From Aphanomyces cochlioides (lineage: Eukaryota > Oomycota > Saprolegniomycetes > Saprolegniales > Verrucalvaceae): a stretch of DNA of 64,000 bases. Shown here one piece after another: positions 11,880-22,057 of this stretch. Under the pieces are notes generated by a model that saw only the letters and a program-made list of their open reading frames with translations, was not told where the DNA came from and ran no database searches. The stretch spans positions 4,836,001 to 4,900,000 of the forward strand of contig JAHQRK010000001.1 in NCBI GenBank assembly GCA_019828595.1, written 5' to 3'. Both the position numbers and the translations under genes were made by a program. Position 1 is the stretch's first letter; every line of letters starts with the position of its first letter.

Positions 11880-11990
11880 CGCTTATCATTCTTGACAGCG
11901 TTGTATCATGAGCGGGCATAGCCACCCTCAACTCCATCTCCTGATTGATTCATAATTCTTCCAAGCTCTATTAAAGATTACAAGGCAAAT
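11880..11990 (+). mobile_element. Decayed LINE ORF2 end and 3' UTR
   Basis: On the plus strand, CATTCTTGACAGCGTTGTAT followed by CATGAGCGGGCAT aligns with the last ORF2 codons (IPDSVVS), the stop and the stop-proximal hairpin of active copies. It continues into CATCTCCTG, CCAAGCTCTATT and CAAGGCAAAT in the expected order. It is old and 5'-truncated. Its mirror lies at 14957-15067. Confidence 0.55.
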
Positions 11991-12645
11991 AAGGATAATA
12001 GAACTTAATCACTTTTCTCTCATTTGTTTGAATTGGACGACCAGTCGAATATCCGTTACAAAAAATATGAGCCACTTGAGATATAGAGCGAACGTATAAT
12101 TTCGAAAACTGGAGTTGACATACAAGTAATAGTATAAATCGATTCCCCGTGTGTCAACACAGCCAAAGCTAATCTTACTCGAAATTCAACACAGATAGGA
12201 CGACTGTGCACAATATTGAGTATGAGATCGCATTGTTTGTAGTATGATGGACGACAGTCCTTCCTATTTGATCACGAGTGCTAACATAATTTCCTTGCTA
12301 TTTCTCTATCAATTTTGCTTAGACACGCAGTATTTTGGAACGAAACTGAAGGACTTCCTTATTCGATATTCTTAATGCATCCTTATTTACCTTGAGAATA
12401 ACCGACTCAGATTTGCTGTCAGTCCATCATTCGATGTTTTCCTAAAACTGAGAGATAATATGCTAGTTTCTGTTTCCCAGTTCGGAATATCAGACTCAGA
12501 TTTGTTGCCAGTCCATTATTTGATACTTGCCTCAAGAATGTGAGCAAATATGCTTGACTCTCTTAACCAGCTCAAAGAACATTTTCGTGACGCACCAAGT
12601 TTTAGATTGCTGTAAAATGACTAAGATATCTCCACTGCACCAGTG

Positions 12646-14301
12646 TCAAACAATTTACACTTGTGATGACACAGTATAACAATGTTCATGTTTCTGAACA
12701 TGTTACAATATGTTGAGCAACATAAGATCTCTGTTCAGGTATCAGAATACTAATTCCTAGCCTCATATTCAAAGACCACATTCTTAGTCCAATAAAAGTT
12801 CTTAAAGAATCAATTCACTAAGAAAGACTTCGTCATTCAAGTGTATGAACGGTTACAGAGAGAAATTTGAAGGAGAAATGTTTCTTCCCGTCACTTACAA
12901 AAAACTACTATCTAATTGATTAGAGCAATTAAAAACAGTACAGCAAACAGCACTTAGCTGCCCAAGCATGATTACAAAGGCGCACGTTCAAACTCGAGAG
13001 TATACATTATCAGAGGTATCGAGTTTCAACCTAATATCAATTGATACAGGTATAAATTGGTGCAGATAGTATCTATTCATTATCAGAGGTCACAAGAAAA
13101 TTTATAAATTTGGTTTCAAAGTTTATAAATTTTAACAGGATATAATATAACACGGAATAACGATTACTACTCTGTCCGGAATACCGGGTATAATATAACA
13201 CGGAATAACGTTTACTACTCTGTCCGGAATTCCGATGAAAATAGTTAAACTCTGATAATTGATTTAACTTGAACTTCGTATTTAATTAAAAAGTTAAGCA
13301 AATAAAACGCTACGTTAAATTCCATATTCCTAGTACGTTAAATTTATCCTTTTAGCGCCATGTCGCGCCATGGACTTCGCAAGGCGCAAGCAAAGTAGCG
13401 GGGAGTCACATACGCTTATTGTTGGTGATATTCGAAAGATTATCATATTTGCTACGATATTACCTGAGATTTCTTTTGAACGGCGACCCGGTAATGACAA
13501 ATATCATTATCATAAACATCCCTCTTGATATGATCCTTTTTCCATCGCGATGCATGGTAGTTGATCGCTTGCACACACATGCATAGTCAGGACAAGGAGA
13601 GTACTATTCTTAAGTGGCTAATGTGAAAAGAAGCCCCAATACCGGCGTTTTGAACGACCAGCGGAGGATTAACTAGCCCAAGGACCGACACGACATTTTC
13701 GTCGATTCGTATCTTGACAACCACTTTGAATCAAGGTTGACAGAATACATCCAATCAAAGCTGAGATCAAGAGCTTTCATTTAAGCCAATCAAACAAGGA
13801 AATGGATGTTTTGTTGAATTTAACCGCCAATCCGAAAACAATGGGACAATTAATATGGACCAGAGTAGTATCAAACAATATCTGCACCAATTTATACCTG
13901 TATCAATTGATATTAGGTTGAAACTCGATACCTCTGATAATGTATACTCTCGAGTTTGAACGTGCGCCTTTGTAATCATGCTTGGGCAGCTAAGTGCTGT
14001 TTGCTGTACTGTTTTTAATTGCTCTAATCAATTAGATAGTAGTTTTTTGTAAGTGACGGGAAGAAACATTTCTCCTTCAAATTTCTCTCTGTAACCGTTC
14101 ATACACTTGAATGACGAAGTCTTTCTTAGTGAATTGATTCTTTAAGAACTTTTATTGGACTAAGAATGTGGTCTTTGAATATGAGGCTAGGAATTAGTAT
14201 TCTGATACCTGAACAGAGATCTTATGTTGCTCAACATATTGTAACATGTTCAGAAACATGAACATTGTTATACTGTGTCATCACAAGTGTAAATTGTTTG
14301 A
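12646..14301. other. Palindrome core: inner arms and 810-bp spacer, no gene seen
   Basis: The inner arms (12646-13068 and 13879-14301) are AT-rich, non-coding and mirror images of each other. The unpaired spacer 13069-13878 contains no ORF I would defend; a 70-codon frame on the minus strand crosses its boundary but has no recognisable similarity. The spacer holds a 48-bp tandem duplication (listed separately). The source of the spacer is unknown. Confidence 0.6.
13141..13236 (+). repeat. 48-bp tandem duplication in the palindrome spacer
   Basis: A unit beginning TATAATATAACACGGAATAA starts at 13141 and again at 13189, with a few substitutions (CGATTACTACT against CGTTTACTACT). It ends near TGTCCGGAAT. 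Non-coding. Confidence 0.7.
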
Positions 14302-14956
14302 CACTGGTGCAGTGGAGATATCTTAGTCATTTTACAGCAATCTAAAACTTGGTGCGTCACGAAAATGTTCTTTGAGCTGGTTAAGAGAGTCAAGCATATT
14401 TGCTCACATTCTTGAGGCAAGTATCAAATAATGGACTGGCAACAAATCTGAGTCTGATATTCCGAACTGGGAAACAGAAACTAGCATATTATCTCTCAGT
14501 TTTAGGAAAACATCGAATGATGGACTGACAGCAAATCTGAGTCGGTTATTCTCAAGGTAAATAAGGATGCATTAAGAATATCGAATAAGGAAGTCCTTCA
14601 GTTTCGTTCCAAAATACTGCGTGTCTAAGCAAAATTGATAGAGAAATAGCAAGGAAATTATGTTAGCACTCGTGATCAAATAGGAAGGACTGTCGTCCAT
14701 CATACTACAAACAATGCGATCTCATACTCAATATTGTGCACAGTCGTCCTATCTGTGTTGAATTTCGAGTAAGATTAGCTTTGGCTGTGTTGACACACGG
14801 GGAATCGATTTATACTATTACTTGTATGTCAACTCCAGTTTTCGAAATTATACGTTCGCTCTATATCTCAAGTGGCTCATATTTTTTGTAACGGATATTC
14901 GACTGGTCGTCCAATTCAAACAAATGAGAGAAAAGTGATTAAGTTCTATTATCCTT

Positions 14957-15067
14957 ATTTGCCTTGTAATCTTTAATAGAGCTTGGAAGAATTATGAATC
15001 AATCAGGAGATGGAGTTGAGGGTGGCTATGCCCGCTCATGATACAACGCTGTCAAGAATGATAAGCG
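14957..15067 (-). mobile_element. Mirror of the decayed LINE 3' end
   Basis: Reverse complement of 11880-11990 in the right palindrome arm, with the same recognisable ORF2 terminus and hairpin region. Confidence 0.5.
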
Positions 15068-15241
15068 AAGCTGTATGCAGTACTGAATAAGATGTAACCC
15101 TTTGCAAGGAGTGCATGCAGATCATCTGTATTGATGACTTTCATCAGCATCAAGAGAAAGAGATGATTACATTCGCGCAAAGCTATGCACAACAAATCAT
15201 TCCATCAAGAACGATTTCTTCACTACTCACTCCGCATCTCC

Positions 15242-15549
15242 TTTGCACATCAACACTTCTCTGCGATTTAGTAAGTCATTAGGGCCTTTGCTCAAAAATA
15301 AGGTTAATACAACTCATTAGACCGCGCTAACGCCATGCAATTTCTGTTTCAGTCTTAATTACGACTCTAAGCCAACATGTGTCTTAGTCCGGTAAAAGGT
15401 ATTCAACTCATATAAACATTCTCCTGTTCGATCGACCTCTTTCCTATGCACTGTTAGTTAGCCATTGCTCGAAAATATGGCTAATACAACTCATTCAAGC
15501 ATCATCTTTGCGATTGACTTCTTTGCCAAGCATCTACGTTGATACAACC
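15242..15549 (+). mobile_element. Mirror of the stacked LINE relics
   Basis: This is the reverse complement of 11398-11705 in the right palindrome arm, carrying the same tails and the same ORF2 scrap. It adds no independent insertion events. Confidence 0.55.
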
Positions 15550-16073
15550 CTTTTAACGATTACATACAATTTCAACCCAGTTATTGAAGTATGGATGTGC
15601 TTGAAACATGCTACTATGGAGAATTGATGGTATTTCTCCAAGTCAATTAGTCATCTATCATGTAAGCTGACAACGAAGATTGATTCGTAAAACTAGGCCA
15701 AAGCTGATCTTACTCGAAATTCAACACAGATAGGACGACTGTGCACAATATTGAGTATGAGATCGCATTGTTTGTAGTATGATGGACGACAGTCCTTCCT
15801 ATTCGATCACGAGTGCTAACATAATTTCCTTGCTATTTCTCTATCAATTTTGCTTAGACACGCAGTATTTTGGAACGAAACTGAAGGACTTCCTTATTCG
15901 ATATTCTTAATGCATCCTTATTTACCTTGAGAATAACCGACTCAGATTTGCTGTCAGTCCATCATTCGATGTTTTATATGCTTGACTCTCTTAACCAGCT
16001 CAAAGAACATTTTCGTGACGCACCAAGATTTAGATTGCTGTAAAATGACTAAGATATCTCCACTGCACCAGTG

Positions 16074-17060
16074 ACTTCCGAATTTGCCTCGTACCCCTCA
16101 AGTCAAGAAGTTATCAAGTGCCGCCGCGCTCGAAATGTCCAACGCCAACAGCTGTTCCAAGCTCCGTGAGACCAACACTCACGGAGTCACCATCATTCCA
16201 GGTATTGTATCACCTCACCCACTTTCGTCGTCCAATCAGGATGGCGGAAGTGGTGTGAGTAATGTCTCTACACCTAACCCTAGGGCCGAAGTGGAGGTCG
16301 AGTTCGACCCCAACAGCGTCTCTGGAGACCAATCTGCGTCTCGCTCCACCAGCGCTTCACCTGGTGCTCCACTCGCCGGAGTTCCAGGGGGGGTCAACCT
16401 CAGTGGATCAGTGGTTGACCCCCAGACCACTGTCGTTAACTTGTCTAGCGAAGCCCTCACTCAGGAGGGCGAACCACTGGGGCCTTGTGCCTGTGGTGGC
16501 TGCTTCCCTGGACCCCAATTGGAGTCGATCCCCAGTGAAGGCGGCGAGAAAACGGGGTCCATGCCAGCCCTAGAGGCTACGAGGGCCCCCCCTATGGGCA
16601 CACCCTGCGGTTCTGTCTACTTCCCCTCAGGGGCCTCTTCGGAGGGGCGGGGGCGGTATCCCGATTTGGGTTCTCGCCGGAGCAATGGTGTACCCCAGTC
16701 ACCGTGGATGGCATGGATTCCCCTTCTACCCCTGTCACTGGGGGTCTGGCCCCGGCCTTTCTCGTGGCCAATGGGACTGAGCCAGCAGCCACCAACCGCG
16801 TCACCCCCTGTGCTGAGCCTCCTAGAACGGGAGAGGAAGAAGAAAAATCTCAAGAGGACGTGGATATGGTCTCTGGAGACGCCGAGGGGAAGGATTCTAC
16901 TGAAACCGAGGCCTTAACCGCCGAGGGAAATACTCAAATTCACTCCGAGGTTGATGGGTCAGGCGACATTAACGGCCAAGCGAAGCCGTGTGATACTCCT
17001 GGAGAAGTTATTCAAGAGGAACAATCGACAAACAATGACAATGACCAGTCAAATCAAGAA
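16074..17060 (+). pseudogene. LINE fragment: 5' end and N-terminal third of ORF1
   Basis: It starts exactly at the LINE 5' end (ACTTCCG) and includes the ORF1 ATG at 16135. Frame is lost near 16703, where eight nucleotides (CTGCGGGG in other copies) are missing, so reading shifts. Similarity to ORF1 stops abruptly at about 17060 after AATCAAGA, about a third of the way through. A 3'-truncated LINE cannot result from normal target-primed insertion, which loses 5' sequence, so this end is a rearrangement breakpoint, probably the outer edge of the inverted duplication. It shares the LEMS/SKL residues with L1. Confidence 0.85.
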
Positions 17061-17062
17061 TC

Positions 17063-17361
17063 TATTCTTGTGTGGTTTGTCGTGGATGGGAGCGATATGG
17101 TTGTGGAGAGGCGCGTGGCGTGGCGAGTGGCGATGTTTGGCGCGTGTTCGAGTGTGGGTTGAGTTGGGATGTGTCTTGGACGTGTGCGAGAGTGTGTAAG
17201 TGTGTGTGGACGACCCCGTAGTGTGTGTGAATCGCTGTCTACGATGCAGGCATGCGTATTCTTGTGTGGTTTGTCGTGGATAGGAGCGATATGGTTGTGG
17301 AGAGGCGCGTGGCGTGGCGAGTGGCGATGTTTGGTGCGTGTTCGAGTGTGGGTTGAGTTGG
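17063..17361 (+). repeat. 105-bp direct repeat with 194-bp period
   Basis: The block from TATTCTTGTGTGGTTTGTCG to GGGTTGAGTTG occurs at 17063-17167 and 17257-17361 with very few differences. The 89 bp between are GT-rich and not repeated. No ORF of interest. It lies between a LINE breakpoint and the 84-bp repeat and may be host DNA captured during the rearrangement. Confidence 0.8.
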
Positions 17362-17363
17362 TT

Positions 17364-17549
17364 CATGTGTATGGAGACGTCCGTAACGACGTGGGTTTCA
17401 AGGTGGATTTCGAAGACCCCTGTTTAAGTGTCGGACCGTTTCCGTTGCATGTGTATGGAGACGTCCATGTGTATGGAGACGTCCGTAACGACGTGGGTTT
17501 CAAGGTGGATTTCGAAGACCCCTGTTTAAGTGTCGGACTGTTTCCGTTA
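17364..17549 (+). repeat. 84-bp repeat, second locus
   Basis: It has the same unit and orientation as 3639-3857. Units begin CATGTGTATGGAGACGTC at 17364 and 17448, and this 18-bp start is locally duplicated again at 17466. The block ends abruptly at TTTCCGTT, where an ORF1 fragment begins. Its first 11 bases equal the last 11 of the left locus (3847-3857). Confidence 0.85.
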
Positions 17550-17781
17550 CAAGATTGCCTGACACCAACTGCTTGACGGACTGGTCGCTGTTTGCTTTGA
17601 TCGAAAACTTCAGCGACAATCTCGAGAAGTTCACTTTGCCGGCTCCCGTCTTGTCGGCCATCTCGATGCTCAAAAGCATCACCAACAATTACCACATCGA
17701 CGAGCTCTGCAGCAAAGCTCACCACTCCATGAACGCCGACGAAATTGATCCCCTCGATTTGGAGGACGATCAACTCTAAGG
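17549..17781 (+). pseudogene. LINE fragment: last 75 codons of ORF1
   Basis: Similarity starts at ACAAGATTGCC and covers the conserved C-terminus from LPDTNCLTDWSL to DDQL and its stop (TAA at 17777-17779), with the first spacer bases GG. L2 then begins on the opposite strand. This is the surviving left part of a plus-strand copy into which L2 inserted antisense, just after the ORF1 stop; the continuation of that copy is not in place. Confidence 0.85.
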
Positions 17782-17927
17782 TTAAATGAGTTGTATTAAC
17801 CTTATTTTTGAGCAAAGGCCCTAATGACTTACTAATTTGCCTCGTACTGTATAAATAGAACTTGGAAAGCAGAATATGGCAAAGTGGTCATTGAACAGGA
17901 GATGAAGTGAGTGAGCCGTCAGCTCAC

Positions 17928-20900
17928 TCATGAAACGACGCTGTTAGGAATGATGTGTTGACGTAACCAGGGGTCCGAAGATAGATGCTTGAGCACATTG
18001 AATACCTTGGTGTATCCCTTCTTGAGAGGGAGATCAACCAGGAGCTGTTGTAGATGTAGCTTGATCAAAGAGGCAGCATGAATGGCAACTTCCATCGGAC
18101 TCTTCGCTGTGAGGTCGGGTCGAAAGGTGCGATCGGCAACGTTGGAGCCATATTTGATAATACACGCAGGCTCGGACAATCGGCCAGATCTTCAGATAGC
18201 CACGGATGTAGTATCCATCGGACGGCTTGGGCGTCTCGTAGAACATTTCCAGACACGTGGACGGAAAGGAACACTCGAGCAGTCGCTGGATCGCCTTGAA
18301 GAAATACCAAACAGATTGACCATATCCACAAGAGAACAGGAAATGCTCGTACGTCTCATTGACACGACAGAAGACACACGTCGGCTTGGGGTCTTGGTAC
18401 TGAAACAGATATTGCATGGCGTTGGCGCGGAGAAGGGTCTTGAAAATGAACTCTCCATATCGAGGGAGAATGTGGTCGGGTTGGAGGAAGGCGGCAAGTT
18501 GGGTAAGGCGCTTGGGGTCTTCGTAAAAGTTGGATGGCAGGTTGAGATGCTTGGTAGGAAGAATGGACGAGCTGACAGCTGGAGAAGCTCTGATCTTAGC
18601 CGATTTCGAAGCAAACGCCAACAAGATCGAACTCGAGTCAGGGTGAATCATCCAGTGCCATTCCATCCATTCAGAGCTTGGCGTCGGCAAGTGGAACACG
18701 GGAGCATCCTCTTCAGAAACAATCTCAAACAATCGTGATAACTTGGTCACCAAGATTGAGATCCATTGTTTCGTTGGAGGGACAAAATTGGCTTGGCGGC
18801 AGGCACGGTTGATTTTGTCGAACAAGATCGAAGCTGGCCAAACTCGCTGACACGGAGTCAACAAATGCGACAACTTCGTGATGTGAAGCGAAGCCAATAC
18901 ATTGGCTTGGTCTTGCGTCGATGTAGAGCACTGATCGTATAGGTCTTCGAGTCCAGGCAGATACGAGTTGTGCCAAAGGGGAACATCCAAAGATGAGATG
19001 TGATTTGGACAGCCGTACGGAGTCCAGCGGGATTCAAACCAGCTACTCAATAAGGCTTTCCACATTGGAGTGATATTGGGATTCTTGTACAGTTGTCTGA
19101 TGAATGCAGAAGTACCATTCGCCAAGAGGAGATCTCGGGGGAACCCCATGGATGAAAAGCCTTCTCGAGGAGAGTATAGCCCGGCGTAATCCAGGCGGAC
19201 ATGGCAGACTTGCGGGGTGGGGTGGTGATGGCTTGAATGCATCTGATCATGACAGAGCGGTTGTGTTGTTGCCATAAAGCAAGTGCATGGTGCAGGCCTA
19301 AGCCACCGGCCTTCTTCGGCATGAATAGGATCTCCTTTTTGATCAAACGGAGGCCATGGACAGAGGAGGATGGGTTGATTTCTTCACCATGCATAAATTG
19401 AAGCATGGCCTTGTCGATCTTTTTGGCCAGGTCTTTGTCGGCAGGGACAAAAGCCAGTTGGTACCATAACACAGGCAGACATATGCTGTGCAGGATAGTG
19501 ACTTTTCCGGCCATGGTTCGAGCCTTGTAGAGCCACAAAGACAAGCGAGCCACAAACTTCTCAAACACGTAATTGAAACGTGCCAATGGAGAAAGATTGG
19601 GCGCAACCAAGATACCAAGAGCCTTCACGGGACTGTCGGAAGTAACTTGTAGTGAGGCAAGGTTCCCATTCAACTGGCTGTAGGTCAGAATTTGGGTCTT
19701 GTCTACGTTGAGTCGGAAACCAGACTTGTCGCAAAAGGTTTGAACCAATGCAAGCTGCCGGTGGAGGCACGTCTCATTTGCCGCATAGAGTTGCGAGTCG
19801 TCGGCAAAGTAACTCCCAGTGTGGTAGCGATCCCCACACTTGATGCCAAGTTGGAGTGTTGCCGTAGGAGTTGGCACATCGGTTCCAAAGCGATCACAAA
19901 CAGAAGTGGCGACAGTGGATCACCTTGCAACACACCGCGTGAGATGTGAACTGGCTTGGACAAGAAGCCGTTCACCAAGATGCGAGACTTGCGGCCCGAG
20001 TACAGTACGCGAACCATGTCAACAAAGGTTTCGGGAAAGCCACAGTGACGGAGGACGCGGAGCAAGTACGCGTGGTCCACGCGATCAAAAGCTTTCTCAA
20101 AGTCAAGCAGTGCCACCATCGAGGACGGACTGTGTAGTTTGATGTGGTGCAGCATGTCATCCAGTCGTGCAATATTGGTTTGGATATTGCTTCGACGGAT
20201 AAAGCCTTGCTGGTCCGGGTGGATGATGTGTCGAATGTGGCGCTGGAGTCGATAAGCCAGAATACTCGTCAGGATTTTCACATCCGTGTTGAGTAGGCTA
20301 ATGGGCCGATAGTTCTTGGCTTGTGACTTGGGGCCTTTCTTGTGCAGCAACACAAGCGTACTGACAAGTTGCATGGGGGTCAAGCGAGGGTGAGAATGGA
20401 GCTGGTGTGTGAATAGCAGCTCCAATACCAACGACCACTTGTGAGGTGCAAGTTTGAGGACTTCGAATGGCAGAGCGTTGGGACCTGGCGCTGAGTTCGA
20501 ACTGCTGTGTCGAATAGCATGATAGAACTCGTTGGCGCGCAAGGGAGCCGACAGCTCTTTCTGGGCTTGCTCTGGCAGTTGCTTGTGTCGAGTCAATGGG
20601 GTCAGAAACGACGACACTTCGTCTCCAGATCGCTGCACGTCGGGAGCTGCAAACAAGTCCTTGTAGTAGTCGACCAGGACGTCAGACATGCCTTGTTGAT
20701 TGGAGACAACATTTCCATTGACATCCACCAACTCTTTGAAGACTGTCTTCTTCAAGGGGGTAGGGACAGGGGACATGAAGTGGAACTTGGACGAGCGCTC
20801 TGCTTTGTACAAGTGAAGTTGGAACGCCTGGTCTTGACGAAACTGCTTGTCTCGATCTTGCAGCTCGTGAATTTGCTTTTGAAGGTCTCGCACTCGATCC

Positions 20901-21979
20901 ACCAGCACTGCATCTTGACGCATGTTGGGGACTTGCAAAAGCGAAGCGATCTCGACAGCTAACTTCTTCAACGGCAGACGTTGTTTCTCCAATCGTTGAG
21001 AATGGAATTCTTTAAGTTGGGAGCGGATGTCATTGACCAGCATGTCGTAGGCCTTGGAGATATTGTGGAATGTTGGAGACTTGTCCAAAAATCGATCCAG
21101 ACATCCATGAACAATCTCGGCCGCTCGTGGTAGACGAAGTAGCCAAGTTGGAGCTTTCCATGATCCAGAGCCATGGCGCAATGTTTGACGCTTTGTGATG
21201 ATACGACATGCCACGTGGTCAGCCTGTGGAACGTGTGGCATGTGCGTCGCCTTCCAATGACGAAGACCCGCCAAGGTGGACGAACAAAAGATGTAGTCAA
21301 GTCGGTTGGTGAGTGTGGGACTTGTGAAGGCTCGTGCCACGGGGTTTTGACGGCGAAACAGATCCACCAGAGACAAACTGTGCATCCATTGTTCCAGTTG
21401 AAGGGTGCCGGCCATGGTGGAGGTACTGGGTCTCAACGAATCCAAATCTTTGTTGAGAGTGCAGTTGAAATCTCCTCCAACAATGTGGAGCGCATGTGGA
21501 GGAAAGTCGCGTGGCAATTCTTCGAAGTAACTTGCTCGTTCTTGGAAGGCTGCCGGCGCATAGATATTGTGGAGAACGACTGTCAGTGGACCCAGAGTAC
21601 ATCGCACTTGTAGATAACGACCACGAAGCACTGAGTTGTCATGAGGGACTTGAGTGGCGTTCTTCAAAGGAGAGTGAGGATGTATCAACGTAGCCAGACC
21701 TCCAGTGGCTGGCGACGTGGATACTTCAGGGTAAATAGGCTCTTCAAAGAACAAAGAGCCTTCGTGGTTTGTGATGCGTTGCCAATGGAACGCAACACGG
21801 TCGTGGAGACTTGGCGTGCGGAAACGGGTTTCTTGGATAAAGGAAACGTCGTGAACACTTGATAGTTTGTCGAGGATGTACCGATGACTGTTGGAGAAGC
21901 CATTGGTGTTGAGGGAGATGATTTGTGGGTCCCAGTCCACGAGTTCAGTTGGGACATCGGAGAAGTTGTTGTCAATCAT
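17928..21979 (-). pseudogene. ORF2 of L2, three frameshifts
   Basis: At 4052 nt this differs from the intact 4056 by four indels: one base lost near 19850 (GCCAAGTTGG where others have GCCATAGTTGG), one G lost from a G6 run at 19137-19141, one A gained near 18139 (CGGCAACGTT), and an in-frame loss of 3 nt near 18611. The endonuclease and the RT palm up to motif B are still in the first frame; FADD and the thumb are in the second, and the zinc motif is in the third. No functional RT is expected. Confidence 0.88.
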
Positions 21980-22057
21980 CACGAGTACAGATGAAAATGA
22001 GTAGAATGGAGGGGTCAGAGGGGAGGTTGAAATGGATTGAAGCAGGGGATAGAAGCC

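Larger units (their letters stand above)
10874..12645. mobile_element. Foldback-like unit with long terminal inverted repeats (left copy)
   Basis: The unit begins CACTGGTGCAGTGG and ends CCACTGCACCAGTG. Its left terminal repeat (10874-11250, 377 bp) is the reverse complement of the right one (12162-12645, 484 bp); the left lacks a 107-bp block present in the right. The 0.9-kb interior holds no transposase-like ORF, only LINE relics. CACTG...CAGTG ends recall CACTA-type or foldback DNA transposons, but no 3-bp target duplication is visible, so classification is open. Its outer end is flush with the 5' end of L1. Confidence 0.6.
14302..16073. mobile_element. Foldback-like unit (right, mirror copy)
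   Basis: This is the mirror image of 10874-12645 inside the palindrome, nearly base for base. Its outer end (CAGTG at 16073) is flush with the LINE 5' end at 16074. It is a product of the inverted duplication, not an independent insertion. Confidence 0.65.
10539..16408. repeat. Giant palindrome: 2.5-kb inverted arms, 810-bp spacer
   Basis: Left-arm position x pairs with right-arm position 26947 minus x. The relation holds at 10873/16074, 10874/16073, 12645/14302 and 13068/13879, so there is essentially no net indel over more than 2 kb. I found only isolated differences, for example T at 11352 against C in the mirror. Arms are about 10539-13068 and 13879-16408; the spacer is 13069-13878. Homology resumes farther out because both sides carry LINE ORF1. 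The arms include the 5' ends of two LINE copies pointing outward, one 1.77-kb foldback unit each, and about 420 bp of inner sequence. Near-identity means recent formation or continuing gene conversion. Confidence 0.9.

Noticed and set aside
13767..13979. 70-codon frame at the palindrome inner boundary
   Set aside because: It crosses the arm/spacer boundary, has no similarity I recognise and lies in AT-rich DNA where such frames occur by chance.
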